DNA from: CAIVVT01 sp963757265
GTDB lineage: Bacteria > Acidobacteriota > Terriglobia > Bryobacterales > Bryobacteraceae
Direction of reading: 5' to 3'
Assembly: GCA_963757265.1 (NCBI GenBank)
Contig: CAVWRA010000004.1
Span: 557,106 to 621,105 of the forward strand
DNA length: 64,000 nt
A program made the position numbers and the translations under genes. Below the pieces are notes generated by a model. That model did no database searches. It saw nothing but the letters and a program-made list of their open reading frames with translations, and was not told the DNA's origin. Of the stretch, positions 35,456 to 44,559 are shown one piece after another. Position 1 is the first letter of the stretch; each line of letters starts with the position of its first letter.

Positions 35456-35623
35456 TTCACGAGATCGTGGTGCCCAATCGCCGGTGTATTCTCCTTTGCT
35501 TCCTGTCGAGTGCGCTGGAGTCGAGGAGACGGGACCGGGGAGGGTGCAGCGGTCCCCTGCGACGGTCTGGGCCATGAGGTGCCGTCAAACGTCTGAGTCC
35601 AATTCATTCAGGAGATGCAAGTT

Positions 35624-36016
35624 ATGGACTCGATGATTCAGCAGGCTCGTAAAGCCATCCTGTTCCACCTGGAAGAGAAACTGGCAACTGAACTGGCTGC
35701 GTCCCTCAAGGCCGCCTGCTGCGAGGTTCACCGCATCACGATGGCTGCGCCCGCCGTTTCGGGCGATCTCGTCTTCTGTACCACCGGCCCCGCATTTCAC
35801 GCCGCCAAGGCCACGTTCCCGCATCTGCCGGTGATCGTCGTGAGCCGTTTGCCCGAAACCGATGAGTGGCTGGACGCGCTGGAAGCCGGCGCCGCTGACT
35901 ACTGCGCCGCTCCGTTTGAGATTATCCATCTGCGCTGGCTGCTCGAGACGCATACGGGGGAGTTGCAGAAGGGCACCGCCAGGGAGAAACGGGCAGCGGA
36001 GGCGGCAGCAGCCTGA
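35624..36016 (+). CDS. Stand-alone degenerate receiver-like protein
   Basis: The ATG at 35624 is preferred because the AGGAG lies nine bases before it; the ATG at 35615 touches the same AGGAG. The 130-residue product has ARKAILFHLEEKLATEL, GDLVFCTTGPAF, LPVIVVSRLPETDEW and GAADYCAAPFE, matching strands 1, 3, 4 and 5 of a receiver. The phosphoacceptor position is threonine and the lysine is alanine, so it cannot be phosphorylated normally. A short alanine-rich tail follows. It lies between the two copies of the duplicated element. Confidence 0.65.
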   Translation: MDSMIQQARKAILFHLEEKLATELAASLKAACCEVHRITMAAPAVSGDLVFCTTGPAFHAAKATFPHLPVIVVSRLPETDEWLDALEAGAADYCAAPFEIIHLRWLLETHTGELQKGTAREKRAAEAAAA

Positions 36017-36353
36017 TTCACCACGGATTCGCCGCTCCAGGCCTGGCGGCTTCTTCCATAACAGGAGGCAGAGGCATTATTGACTGCGATCAGACTTGTG
36101 CAAGCTTATTGGGATGCGTCAAGCTGCTCGAACCCACGCCTCACGGCAGCTCGACGTTGTTCCCAGCGGCGTCCACGGCTGCCGGCCGAATCCCCGCGCG
36201 CCGTGCTGAATCCTTATGCTCTGATACTCAACGGTACGCGTTTGGCCAGCGTCACATTAGGGAGGCCCGATGAACCTCCGACTCACAAAATGGCATGAAA
36301 GTAGACGCGAGGAGCTGCCACGGCCACCGCGCCACGGGCAACTTTCGGCAGAC

Positions 36354-36610
36354 CGATCTCTTAGCAGTGTTCTGAGGCCCCCGAACCCGGCCGGGAATAC
36401 CGTTGCACCCTGATTCTTTGCTGGAGTGGCGGTATGCCCAACCAAAGTGACGGACGCTTTGGGCGGCGGAACCCGCATCTTCAGGCCATGCAATCACGAG
36501 AATGCGGGACAGGAGGCGACGGAAGAGAATACCTGGGACATTGCACAAAAATACCGTCGGTCATGTATGGCCGCTCAGGCGTTCATGCGGCACACTGCAA
36601 GCAGCTGGCT
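36354..36610 (+). repeat. Duplicated ~255-bp intergenic element, copy 2
   Basis: Second copy of the element at 35198-35455, same orientation, 1.16 kb downstream. It has a longer open frame at 36434-36622 (MPNQSDGRFGRRNPHLQAMQ) than copy 1, but base changes are not concentrated at third codon positions, so coding is not supported. Confidence 0.65.
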
Positions 36611-36734
36611 TGCTCATCTTGACCAGTCAGAGGGCAACGGAAAGCTAGTGACAGGGCGGTCGCAAATCCCACCCCCCCTAGCCGCGCTGAACGCAGAGCA
36701 GACTATTCCGTTGCCCTCGTCCAGATGTTTCGAC

Positions 36735-36821
36735 CTACCGAGCGACTGCATCAACAACGGAAAATACCAGCGTGCGGATGAGTGGGTTATCGTCAGCAAT
36801 CAGGACGCGGTTCGGTGTCAT
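36735..36821 (-). pseudogene. 28-codon stub of a duplicated NarL-type response regulator
   Basis: On the minus strand an ATG at 36821 starts MTPNRVLIADDNPLIRT and stops at a TAG after 28 codons. The first 17 codons match the regulator at 32468 (MAPIRVLIADDHPLIRS) nearly base for base, and the match continues upstream through CAGGCTACGAGCG. The duplicated segment thus included the ribosome-binding region. The rest of the gene is gone. Confidence 0.75.
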
Positions 36822-37065
36822 CGCTCGTAGCCTGAATCCTCTCTTCCAACACAAGAACGGAAGCCGACGCCCATCCATCCAGTAGAGCGAGTAAGTGCGG
36901 CCAGGTAGCCGCGGTAGCGGCGGCGCGGTGCAACATTCGTTCCGCTCTGCCTCAAGACTGGCTCTTGCAAATGGGCGGCCAGCCGTCAGAAGTTGTTTCG
37001 TTCATCAGCGCCTACTCAACGGCTCTCTCTGGTACAGGTGTAAAGCTCCCGGTTTCACCACGCAC

Positions 37066-37254
37066 TTAGTCCCGGACGCCCAGCATTCGCAGGATGCTCA
37101 TCATCGGGCACCAGTTGGTAAAGGCGGATTGAAAGAGATTCAGGCCGACAAAGGCCGTGAACCAATAGAAGTACGGGCTCACCGTCATGCCGAGCGCGAT
37201 GCTCAGCATGACGAAAAGCCCGGCAATCAGGCGCAGGTAACGATCGACAGTCAT
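37066..37254 (-). CDS. DUF2892-type small inner-membrane protein
   Basis: The 62-residue protein has two hydrophobic helices (YLRLIAGLFVMLSIALGM and YFYWFTAFVGLNLFQSAF) and the conserved TNWCPMMSILRMLG ending typical of DUF2892/YgaP-type proteins. It lies three bases after the stop of the RND gene, so it is the last gene of that operon. The family is common beside efflux and rhodanese genes; its role is unclear. Confidence 0.85.
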   Translation of the reverse strand: MTVDRYLRLIAGLFVMLSIALGMTVSPYFYWFTAFVGLNLFQSAFTNWCPMMSILRMLGVRD

Positions 37255-37257
37255 GGG

Positions 37258-40200
37258 TTACTCTCCTTCAAGATCAGATTCGTAATGCTCGTTCAGCGTG
37301 ACAGGCTCGCTGCTGGAACGGGAGTGGAAAATGTAGTAGACGATCGGCACGGTCACGCGCGAGAGGGCGAGGGAGGCGATTTCGCCGGCCATCAGCGCGA
37401 TCGCCAGTCCCTGGAAAATGGGATCGAAGAGGATGACGGTGCTGCCCACGATGACGGCGGCGGCGGTGAGCATCATCGGACGGAAACGCACCGCGCCGGC
37501 GTTGACCACGGCACGGTCCAGCGGCATGCCCTCGCGCAGCCGCAGCTCGATGAAGTTGACCAGGATGATGCTGTTGCGCACGACGATGCCCGCGCCGGCG
37601 ATGAAGCCGATCATGCTGGTGGCGGTGAAAAACGCATGCAGAAGTCCGTGGGCCGGGAGGATGCCGACCAGCGAGAACGGGATCGCGGCCATGATGATCA
37701 GGGGCGTCAGGAAGCTCTGGAACCAGCCCACGACGAGCACGTAGATCAGGATCAGCACGGCGGCGAAGGCAAGGCCGAGATCGCGGAAGACTTCATAGGT
37801 GATGTGCCACTCGCCGTCCCACTTCATGGCGTAGCGTGAATCGTCGAAGGGCTGATGCGCGGTGAGCTGCTGGATCTCGTAGCCGCCGTCCACGGGCAGT
37901 TTCGCGATCTCCGGCCCGAGTTTGAGAATGGCGTAAACCGGGCTCTCCATGCTGCCCACGACGTCGGCGGTGACATAGGTGACCGGCATCAGGTTCTTGT
38001 GATAGATGCTGCGTTCGACGGTGCTGTTTTCGACACGAATCAGTTCAGACAGGGAAACCAGGCCGCTCTTACCGGCCACTTTCAACTCCATCAGGCGCGC
38101 CAGGTCGCTGCGTGTGGGGCGGTCGAGGCGGACCATGATTGGTATGTCCTCACGCGCCGGGTCGATGTGCAGCAGGCCGGCGCTCGCGCCCCCCGATGCC
38201 ACGGAAACGGTCCGGGCGATTTCCTCGACGCTGACGCCGTTGAGCGCCGCTTTTTCGCGGTCCACACGCCATGTCTGCCGCGGCTGCGGGGCCTCGACGT
38301 ACCAGTCGGCATCGACGACGCCGTCGGTGTGGTCGAAGATGTCGAGGATGCGCGCGGCGAGGTTCTCGCGGCCATCCTTGTTCGGACCGTAGACTTCAGC
38401 GACGAGCGTCTGGAGCACCGGCGGCCCGGGCGGAACTTCGGCGACCTTGATGCGCGCCTGATGCTCGCGTGCGATGGCCAGCAGGCTCTGGCGGACGCGC
38501 TTGGCTATTTCGTGGCTGGCGAGGCTCCGTTCGCCTTTCGGCTTGAGGTTGACCTGAATGTCGGCGACATTCGATCCGCGCCTGAGGTAATAGTGCCGCA
38601 CCAGGCCGTTGAAGTTGTATGGTGACGCGGTGCCGGCGTAGGTCTGGACATTGACGACCTCAGGCTGCTCGAAGGTCTTCTCGGCAAGCTGGCGGGCCAC
38701 CCGCGCGGTCTCCTCGAGCGTCGTTCCGGCGGGCATGTCAACGATCACCTGGAACTCGCTCTTGTTATCGAACGGCAGCATTTTCACTTTGACGAATTGT
38801 ACGTACACCAGCGACATCGAGCCGAGCAGCAATACGACGACCAGCGTCAGGAAACTGTAGCGCACCGCGGGCACGTGGATCAGACGATCCATGAAGCGGC
38901 GATAGAGGACGGTCAGGCGATCCTCGCCGTAGTCGTGGAGGCCGTGCACATGCGGGTGCAACAGGCGGATGGCCGTCCAGGGCGTGACGATAAAGGCAAC
39001 CAGCAGAGAAAAGACCATCGCCGCCGTGGCGCCCACTGGAATGGGCCGCATGTAGGGTCCCATCAATCCGCCGACGAAGGCCATAGGCAGGATCGCGGCG
39101 ATGACAGTGAGCGTCGCGAGGATGGTCGGATTGCCGACTTCGTCCACCGCCTCAACCGCGATTTGCGCCAGCGGACGCCCCGCATTCTGAGGCATTCGAA
39201 CATGGCGCACGATGTTCTCGACGATCACAATGGCGTCGTCAACGAGAATGCCGATGGAGAAGATTAGGGCGAACAGGGTAATGCGGTTCAGCGTGTAGCC
39301 GTAGAGATAGAAAACCGTCAGCGTGAGCGCGAGCGTCACCGGGATGGCCGTGAAGACGATCAACGACTCGCGGAAACCGAGCACGAACGCGATCAGCAGA
39401 CTGACTGAGACGACCGCGATGCCCATGTGAAACAGCAACTCGTTCGATTTCTCAGCCGCGGTTTCGCCATAGTTTCGCGTGACGGTCACATCCATGTCGC
39501 GCAGCAGGAGACTGCCTTTCAACGCATCGACGCGACGCAGGACGTTGTCGGCGACGGCGATGGCGTTGGCACCTTTGCGCTTGGCGATAGAGATCGTTAC
39601 GGCAGGCTCAAAACCGCGGCCGGAGGCGAATTGAACGTACTGGCCGGGCTCTTCACCGGTGTCTTCGACGCTGGCGACGTCGCGCAGATACACCGGGTGG
39701 CCATTCGAAACGGCGACGACCAAATCCTTCGCTTCCTCCGCATCGCGCAGAAAACCGCCCACTTCGAGCACCGTCTCGACATTGCCCACCGACGCCCGGC
39801 CCGCGGGCAGTTTCTGGTTCGCGGCCCCCAACGCGCCCAACACCTGCAGGGGCGTCAGTTGGAAGGCGGCGAGCCGTCCGCTATCGAGCGTCACGCGCAG
39901 CTCGCGGCGCTGACCGCCGAGGATCCTGACCTCGCTGACCTCCAGGGTCTGCTTTACGGAGTCGGTCAACTGCGCGGCAACGCGGCGCAGTTCAAAACCG
40001 TTGTAGCGCTTGCTGTGCAACGTGAGGGCCAGCACGGGCACGTCGTCGATGGAGCGCGGCTTCACCAGCGGAGGCGTCGCGCCGGGAGGGATCAGATCAT
40101 AGTTCGCGTACATCTTCTGATTCACGCGGACGATCGCTTTCTGTTCGTCCTGGCCGACCTTGAAGCGCACGATCACCAGCGCCATGCCGGGCGAGGAAGT

Positions 40201-40470
40201 GGAGTAAATGTACTCGACTCCGGGGATCTCCCACAGCAGCTTTTCCATGGGGCGCGTGATGCGTTGCTCGACCTCCTGCGCCGATGCGCCCGGGAGTTGG
40301 ACAAAGAGGTCGATCATCGGGACGATGATCTGCGGCTCCTCTTCCCGCGGCAGCATCCAGACCGAGAAGACGCCGAGGAGCAGCGAGGCCACGATCACGA
40401 GCGGCGTCAACTTCGAGTTAATCCAACCCGCGCTGAGACGGCCGGCAAGCCCGAGGCGATGGTCGCTCAC
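37258..40470 (-). CDS. RND-family inner-membrane efflux transporter
   Basis: The 1070-residue protein starts with GTG at 40470, overlapping the MFP stop as GTGA. It has the two-loop RND layout, WMLPREEEPQIIVPMIDLFV at the start of the first loop, and the full TM4 relay motif GILVDDAIVIVENIV with both aspartates. Gene order is TolC-MFP-RND-DUF2892 on the minus strand. It differs clearly from the RND pump at 27881. The substrate is not readable from sequence. Confidence 0.95.
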   Translation of the reverse strand: MSDHRLGLAGRLSAGWINSKLTPLVIVASLLLGVFSVWMLPREEEPQIIVPMIDLFVQLPGASAQEVEQRITRPMEKLLWEIPGVEYIYSTSSPGMALVIVRFKVGQDEQKAIVRVNQKMYANYDLIPPGATPPLVKPRSIDDVPVLALTLHSKRYNGFELRRVAAQLTDSVKQTLEVSEVRILGGQRRELRVTLDSGRLAAFQLTPLQVLGALGAANQKLPAGRASVGNVETVLEVGGFLRDAEEAKDLVVAVSNGHPVYLRDVASVEDTGEEPGQYVQFASGRGFEPAVTISIAKRKGANAIAVADNVLRRVDALKGSLLLRDMDVTVTRNYGETAAEKSNELLFHMGIAVVSVSLLIAFVLGFRESLIVFTAIPVTLALTLTVFYLYGYTLNRITLFALIFSIGILVDDAIVIVENIVRHVRMPQNAGRPLAQIAVEAVDEVGNPTILATLTVIAAILPMAFVGGLMGPYMRPIPVGATAAMVFSLLVAFIVTPWTAIRLLHPHVHGLHDYGEDRLTVLYRRFMDRLIHVPAVRYSFLTLVVVLLLGSMSLVYVQFVKVKMLPFDNKSEFQVIVDMPAGTTLEETARVARQLAEKTFEQPEVVNVQTYAGTASPYNFNGLVRHYYLRRGSNVADIQVNLKPKGERSLASHEIAKRVRQSLLAIAREHQARIKVAEVPPGPPVLQTLVAEVYGPNKDGRENLAARILDIFDHTDGVVDADWYVEAPQPRQTWRVDREKAALNGVSVEEIARTVSVASGGASAGLLHIDPAREDIPIMVRLDRPTRSDLARLMELKVAGKSGLVSLSELIRVENSTVERSIYHKNLMPVTYVTADVVGSMESPVYAILKLGPEIAKLPVDGGYEIQQLTAHQPFDDSRYAMKWDGEWHITYEVFRDLGLAFAAVLILIYVLVVGWFQSFLTPLIIMAAIPFSLVGILPAHGLLHAFFTATSMIGFIAGAGIVVRNSIILVNFIELRLREGMPLDRAVVNAGAVRFRPMMLTAAAVIVGSTVILFDPIFQGLAIALMAGEIASLALSRVTVPIVYYIFHSRSSSEPVTLNEHYESDLEGE

Positions 40471-41630
40471 GGCCGCACCTCGATGCGCCCACCGTCGGCA
40501 AGGCTCTGCGGTGGACGGACGATCACCGCTTCGCCGGCGCTGAGGCCGGAGAGGATTTCCAACTGATCGCCAACTCGCGTGCCCGCCGTCACCATGCGGC
40601 CCCGGGCCACGCCGCCATCAGCGATGAAAACCCGCGCCACCTGACCGTCGCTGACCAGCGCGCCCGCCGGGATGACGAGCGTCCGGCGTGTTCCGAATTC
40701 AAAGAAGGCGCGACCGAAGAGACCGCTGAGCAAGCCCGGCTGGCGGGGCAGATCGATCTTCAAGGTAAAGCTGTGCGAGCCTGCATCCAGTGCGGGCACG
40801 ATCTCGCCGACGCGCGCTGGTGTCTGTTCATTAAGGACGTCAAAGGTCACGCGAACCGGCATGCCGATGCTGATGCGGCTCAGTTTGGTCTCATCAACCG
40901 CGGCTTCCAGGCGATAGGCGCCGCTTTGTTCGAGGGCCACGATGGGCGTCCCAGGCGAGGCTAACATGCCCGGCTCGGCCTTGCGTTCGATCACCGTACC
41001 GGCGAAAGGCGCCGTCACTTGCGCGAAGCTGGCCTGGAGTTCGGCCTGCGCCACGCTCTCGTCGGCCTGGCGAATGCGGGCGTCGAGCTGGCGGCGCTTG
41101 GCCTGGCTCATCTCGTGGTCTGCGCGGGCTGTTTTGAGTCGCGCTTGCGCTTCGTCGAATTCCTGCGGCGTGATCGACTTCTCGTCGAAGAGCTGCTTCA
41201 TTCTGCGGAATGTCGCTTCTGCCAGCTCCAGTTGCGCCTGGGATGCCGCGACGGCGCTGTCCACTTCCGACAGCGCATCGCGGGCCTCGGCGCGCGCGGC
41301 CTGGGCCTGGCGGGAGGCCGCTTCGAGATCGCGGGCGTCGAGAACGGCCACCACCTGCCCGGCTTTCACAGTGTCGCCCGGCTGCACGCGAATCTCACTG
41401 ATACGGCCCGTGGTGCGCGCGGAGAGCAACGTGGTCACGCGCGCCCGCACGGTGCCCGTCGCCTCGTAGGTCTCCGGCATGTCAACCAGGGCTGCCGGCT
41501 GCGCATGCACGGTCAACGGCGGAGAGGACAGCTCGGCTCTCCGGGAGCGGTCGGCGCCGGGGCCGCAGCCCGCCAACAGGGCGGTCAGAACGAGCGCGGG
41601 GCAGAAGGGAATCAACCTATTTGAGAACAT
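40467..41630 (-). CDS. RND efflux periplasmic adaptor (MFP) lipoprotein
   Basis: The start at 41630 (MFSNRLIPFCPALVLTALL) follows GGAG with six bases spacing, 12 bases inside the ORF that begins at 41642. A lipobox LLAGC lies at about residue 20. The order is lipoyl half (TGRISEIRVQPGDTV), alpha-hairpin, second lipoyl half (VTAPFAGTVIERKAEPG), barrel. About 387 residues. It overlaps the TolC gene by 14 bases and the RND gene by four. Confidence 0.93.
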   Translation of the reverse strand: MFSNRLIPFCPALVLTALLAGCGPGADRSRRAELSSPPLTVHAQPAALVDMPETYEATGTVRARVTTLLSARTTGRISEIRVQPGDTVKAGQVVAVLDARDLEAASRQAQAARAEARDALSEVDSAVAASQAQLELAEATFRRMKQLFDEKSITPQEFDEAQARLKTARADHEMSQAKRRQLDARIRQADESVAQAELQASFAQVTAPFAGTVIERKAEPGMLASPGTPIVALEQSGAYRLEAAVDETKLSRISIGMPVRVTFDVLNEQTPARVGEIVPALDAGSHSFTLKIDLPRQPGLLSGLFGRAFFEFGTRRTLVIPAGALVSDGQVARVFIADGGVARGRMVTAGTRVGDQLEILSGLSAGEAVIVRPPQSLADGGRIEVRP

Positions 41631-42957
41631 CGGAATCTCCATTTAACGAGCCGCAGGCGGCGTCGAGTTGCACGCTGGCGATGCGCTGGTCGTACAGCGC
41701 CGCGAGCCGGCGCGTTTTCGCTTCCACGAGAGCCGTCTCGGAGCGCAACAGATCGGTGACCGTGGCCAGGCCGTTGGAATAGCGGTTGCGGATGATGCGC
41801 AGGCTCTCGTCGGCCTGGGCCACGGCATCCTCAGTCACCGTGACCCGCTCGCGGGCGGCCTGGAGGTCCGCCTCGGCCCGGCGGGTCTCGAGGCGCACCG
41901 CCGCATCGAATTGCTTTTCGGTGGCGGCTGCAGCCTCCTTCATGTGACGCGCCTCGGCCACGGTGGCGCGCGTGTGGTTCCCGTCGAACAAGTCCCAATG
42001 TGCCGAGGCCGCGAACATCCAGTTGCCGCCGCCCTTGTTGTAGAAGTCCTGCCGGTCGGCTTCAAATACGCCGTGCAGTCCAATCACCGGCCAGTACCGC
42101 GATTTCGCGGTTGCTTCCTGCGAGGCGGCCAGCTCAAGCCCGAGCCGGGCGGAGTGCATTTCAGGACGCTGAGACGCGGCCCGGCGCTCCAACTCGGCTG
42201 AGGAATCCTGCTCCGGCGGCGAGGCCTGGATGGGCGTCGTCAGGGTATGCTCCGCATCCAGCGGCAGCCCCAGGGCCTCGTTCAGCGCGGCGTGAGCGAT
42301 GCGCAGGTCCGCCTCGCGGCGGGCGCGGAACTCCGCCATGGCCGCAGCGTGCACCTGCACGCTGAGCACGTCGGCGTCGGTGGCCATCCCGGTCCGCTGC
42401 AACGTGCGCGCTCTTTCCAGGTCCGTTTGCGCGGATTTGAAAGACTCCTCGGCCAGCCGCAGGCCCTGCTCCGCCAGCGCTACGCCATGATAGGTGCGGG
42501 CGACCGCCGCGATCAGAGCTACTTCGGCGCGCCGCCGGTCTTCCTCGCTCAGCTTCCGGCCAAGTTCCGCCGAGCGCACCGCGCCGCGCGTAGCGCCGAA
42601 GTCGTAAACCACCTGATCCACGCTCAACTGCGATTGGAAGTTGTTCAACGCGCCCGGACGGTTCAGTGAACCGATGTCGAAGTTGGCGGCAGTGAACTGA
42701 TGCTGGGTCAGCAATGCTCCAAAGACGTAGACCGGGTTGTTGCCACTTTGAAAACTCTCGGTGTAACTCGCTCGCGGCATCCAGCCGCTGCGGGCCTGCG
42801 CGATGCGCGATTCGGCGGCGTGGATACGTGCCGTGGCCGACTCCATCGAGGGGTGCCGCGTGAGAGCCTGCCGCACGGCCTCTTGCAAGCTCAGGGGTTC
42901 CTGTCCCAACAGGCCGAGGCACGGAATGGAGAAGAACAGAAATCGTTGAATCAACAT
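41617..42957 (-). CDS. Outer-membrane efflux protein, TolC family
   Basis: The 446-residue protein has a signal peptide (MLIQRFLFFSIPCLGLLGQ) and the repeated OEP pattern: LSLQEAVRQALTRHPSMES, ARSGWMPRASYTE, and RIIRNRYSNGLATVTDLLRS. It is the first gene of the TolC-MFP-RND-DUF2892 operon. The region upstream is shared with the divergent sigma factor gene and has two palindromes, which are the likely operators. Confidence 0.92.
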   Translation of the reverse strand: MLIQRFLFFSIPCLGLLGQEPLSLQEAVRQALTRHPSMESATARIHAAESRIAQARSGWMPRASYTESFQSGNNPVYVFGALLTQHQFTAANFDIGSLNRPGALNNFQSQLSVDQVVYDFGATRGAVRSAELGRKLSEEDRRRAEVALIAAVARTYHGVALAEQGLRLAEESFKSAQTDLERARTLQRTGMATDADVLSVQVHAAAMAEFRARREADLRIAHAALNEALGLPLDAEHTLTTPIQASPPEQDSSAELERRAASQRPEMHSARLGLELAASQEATAKSRYWPVIGLHGVFEADRQDFYNKGGGNWMFAASAHWDLFDGNHTRATVAEARHMKEAAAATEKQFDAAVRLETRRAEADLQAARERVTVTEDAVAQADESLRIIRNRYSNGLATVTDLLRSETALVEAKTRRLAALYDQRIASVQLDAACGSLNGDSDVLK

Positions 42958-43025
42958 GTGAGTGACTTCGTCCGCTGAAGAGCGGCTTCATTTTCCAATA
43001 ACGATGATGCGGCCGGCCTTGAATG

Positions 43026-43056
43026 GTGACATGTCACGTTGCACGCCTGGCGTGCA
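43026..43056. promoter_or_regulatory. Two adjacent perfect palindromes between efflux and sigma-factor genes
   Basis: GTGACATGTCAC at 43026-43037 is a perfect 12-bp palindrome. Two bases later, TGCACGCCTGGCGTGCA at 43040-43056 is a perfect 8-bp inverted repeat around one base. They lie 69 bases upstream of the TolC start and 35 bases before the sigma factor start, so one regulator dimer, or two, could control both directions. Confidence 0.6.
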
Positions 43057-43090
43057 TCACACTGAAGCAGGGACATCCTAGGATGGAAAG

Positions 43091-43708
43091 ATGGCCGATC
43101 TGGAAAGTCCCGAGGTGGAATGGGCGCGGCGCCTGCTGGCGGGCGATGCGGGCGCCTTCACGCCCTTTGTGGAGAGCTTCCAGTCGAAGGTGTTTCAATA
43201 CACGTGGCTGATGTGCGGGCAGCGCGAGGATGCCGAGGAAGTGGCCCAGGACACGCTAGTGAAAGTCTTCGAGAGTTTCGATCAGCTCCGCGACCCGCGA
43301 CTGGTGAAGGCGTGGGTCTTCCGGATCGCCAAGAATTACTGCCTCATGAAACGGCGCCGCAGCGTCTACGCGCCCGAGCGGGAGCTGTCCCTGGACGAGT
43401 TGATGCCCGGCCCGGACTCGGATGGGTCCGCACTTGCCAGTCGCGTGCCCGACAACGCTGTGTTGCCCGAGAATCAGTTGCTGCAGGCCGAGTTGGGCCG
43501 CGAGTTGCGCGCCGCGCTGAGCGAACTGCCGGAGTCCTACCGCTCGGTCGTGCTGCTGCGCGACGTGGAAGAACTCACCACGGCAGAGGCGGCGCAGGTG
43601 CTTGATCTCAGCCAGGATGTCGTGAAGCAACGGCTGCACCGCGGAAGGCTGGCTCTGAGAAAGCGGCTGGCGGGTTATCTCCAGGCCTCGGGAGAAAAGA
43701 GCGTATGA
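43091..43708 (+). CDS. ECF-family RNA polymerase sigma factor
   Basis: The 205-residue protein has region 2 with DAGAFTPFVESFQSKVFQY, DAEEVAQDTLVKVFE and WVFRIAKNYCLMKRRR, a linker of about 45 residues, then region 4 with LPESYRSVVLLRDVEELTTAE and LSQDVVKQRLHRGRLALRK. It is followed, with a four-base overlap, by a zinc-finger anti-sigma gene. It is divergent from the TolC-MFP-RND operon, which it may control. Confidence 0.94.
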   Translation: MADLESPEVEWARRLLAGDAGAFTPFVESFQSKVFQYTWLMCGQREDAEEVAQDTLVKVFESFDQLRDPRLVKAWVFRIAKNYCLMKRRRSVYAPERELSLDELMPGPDSDGSALASRVPDNAVLPENQLLQAELGRELRAALSELPESYRSVVLLRDVEELTTAEAAQVLDLSQDVVKQRLHRGRLALRKRLAGYLQASGEKSV

Positions 43709-44004
43709 AGAATTCCGAACCAGAGCGCCATGCCCATGGCCCGGCGGATGCCTCGTGTGTGGAAGTGTTCGAACGGCTCTCGGAGTATCTCGACGGTGAA
43801 CTCACGCCCGCCGATTGCGCGCACATCGAGGAGCACATCCTCGACTGCCCGCCCTGCGTCGCCTTTCTCGAGTCTCTCAGAAGCTGCATTCGCGCCTCGC
43901 ACAGCCTGCTGGCCGAACAGGCCGCGAGCCGGCCTCTGCCTGCGGACGTACTGGAAAAACTGGAAGCCGCGTGGCAGGCGGCCTTGCAGCGCTGGAGTGC
44001 GTGA
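43705..44004 (+). CDS. Anti-sigma factor with ZAS-type zinc-binding domain
   Basis: The 99-residue protein has VFERLSEYLDGELTPADC, then HIEEHILDCPPC, the HxxxCxxC zinc site of anti-sigma domains. There is no membrane segment, so it is a soluble anti-sigma that could release the sigma factor on thiol oxidation or metal stress. It overlaps the sigma gene as ATGA. Confidence 0.88.
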   Translation: MKNSEPERHAHGPADASCVEVFERLSEYLDGELTPADCAHIEEHILDCPPCVAFLESLRSCIRASHSLLAEQAASRPLPADVLEKLEAAWQAALQRWSA

Positions 44005-44559
44005 GACTCTGCCTGGGCTGCAGCGGACAGATGATGTGCCAACGACAAGGCCCCGTCGCTGACCTGACCATTCCTTTCGCGCTATGCTCTCTATCAAACC
44101 AGTACAAGTGATCAGTCAGGGCACTCGCTGTCCGGGACTCTATCGCAAGCGGAGCGCTTCAGTCAGGGGGACGTCCAGAGCGGAGAACCGCCGCGAGTTG
44201 GCTGCGGATCTCGGTTGGAATCGGCAGAGAGAGGATCTTTTTGACCGCTCTCCCGACCGGATAGGGGCGCGACCGTAGGGTCACTCTGCCGTCTTCCCAA
44301 AGGGCATAACAGGCCATCGGCGCACCGTGCTTTGGTTGCCCAACGCTATGCAAGTGCCCCGTTGGAGGATATCATTCGCTCTTCGCGAATCGCGAATGTT
44401 GAATGCGGGTACGCAGCTCAAGCCCCAAGCTGTCTATGTGGTGCTGGAGATCGTGGCTGCCGGGTCGCGCCGGGCGCCGTACTCCGTGCTCGCGATGGAG
44501 TTGGGGATGAGTCCGTCGGAGGTGTACGCGTGCGTCATCGTCAATCCAAAGCCCGAGGG
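44005..44559. other. Intergenic region with small uncertain frames
   Basis: The only supported item is the HTH remnant at 44396. A minus-strand frame at 44159-44353 encodes 64 residues (MACYALWEDGRVTLRSRPYP and GRAVKKILSLPIPTEIR) that look natural, but it has no ribosome-binding site or neighbours to support it. Confidence 0.35.

Larger units (their letters stand above)
36017..37065. other. Gene-poor region with element copy 2 and regulator stub
   Basis: Between the degenerate receiver and the DUF2892 gene I see only the second element copy and the 28-codon response-regulator stub. The remaining stretches at 36017-36353 and 36822-37065 show no supported feature. Confidence 0.45.

Noticed and set aside
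36434..36622. 62-residue protein in element copy 2
   Set aside because: The equivalent frame in copy 1 stops after 21 codons and conservation continues beyond it, so the sequence is not kept as a protein.
36895..37839. 314-residue open frame on the plus strand
   Set aside because: Its larger part is antisense to the DUF2892 and RND genes and is H/D/R-rich.
39427..40566. 379-residue open frame on the plus strand
   Set aside because: Antisense shadow of the RND transporter gene.
44159..44353. 64-residue minus-strand protein
   Set aside because: Plausible residues, but no ribosome-binding site, neighbour or family to support it.
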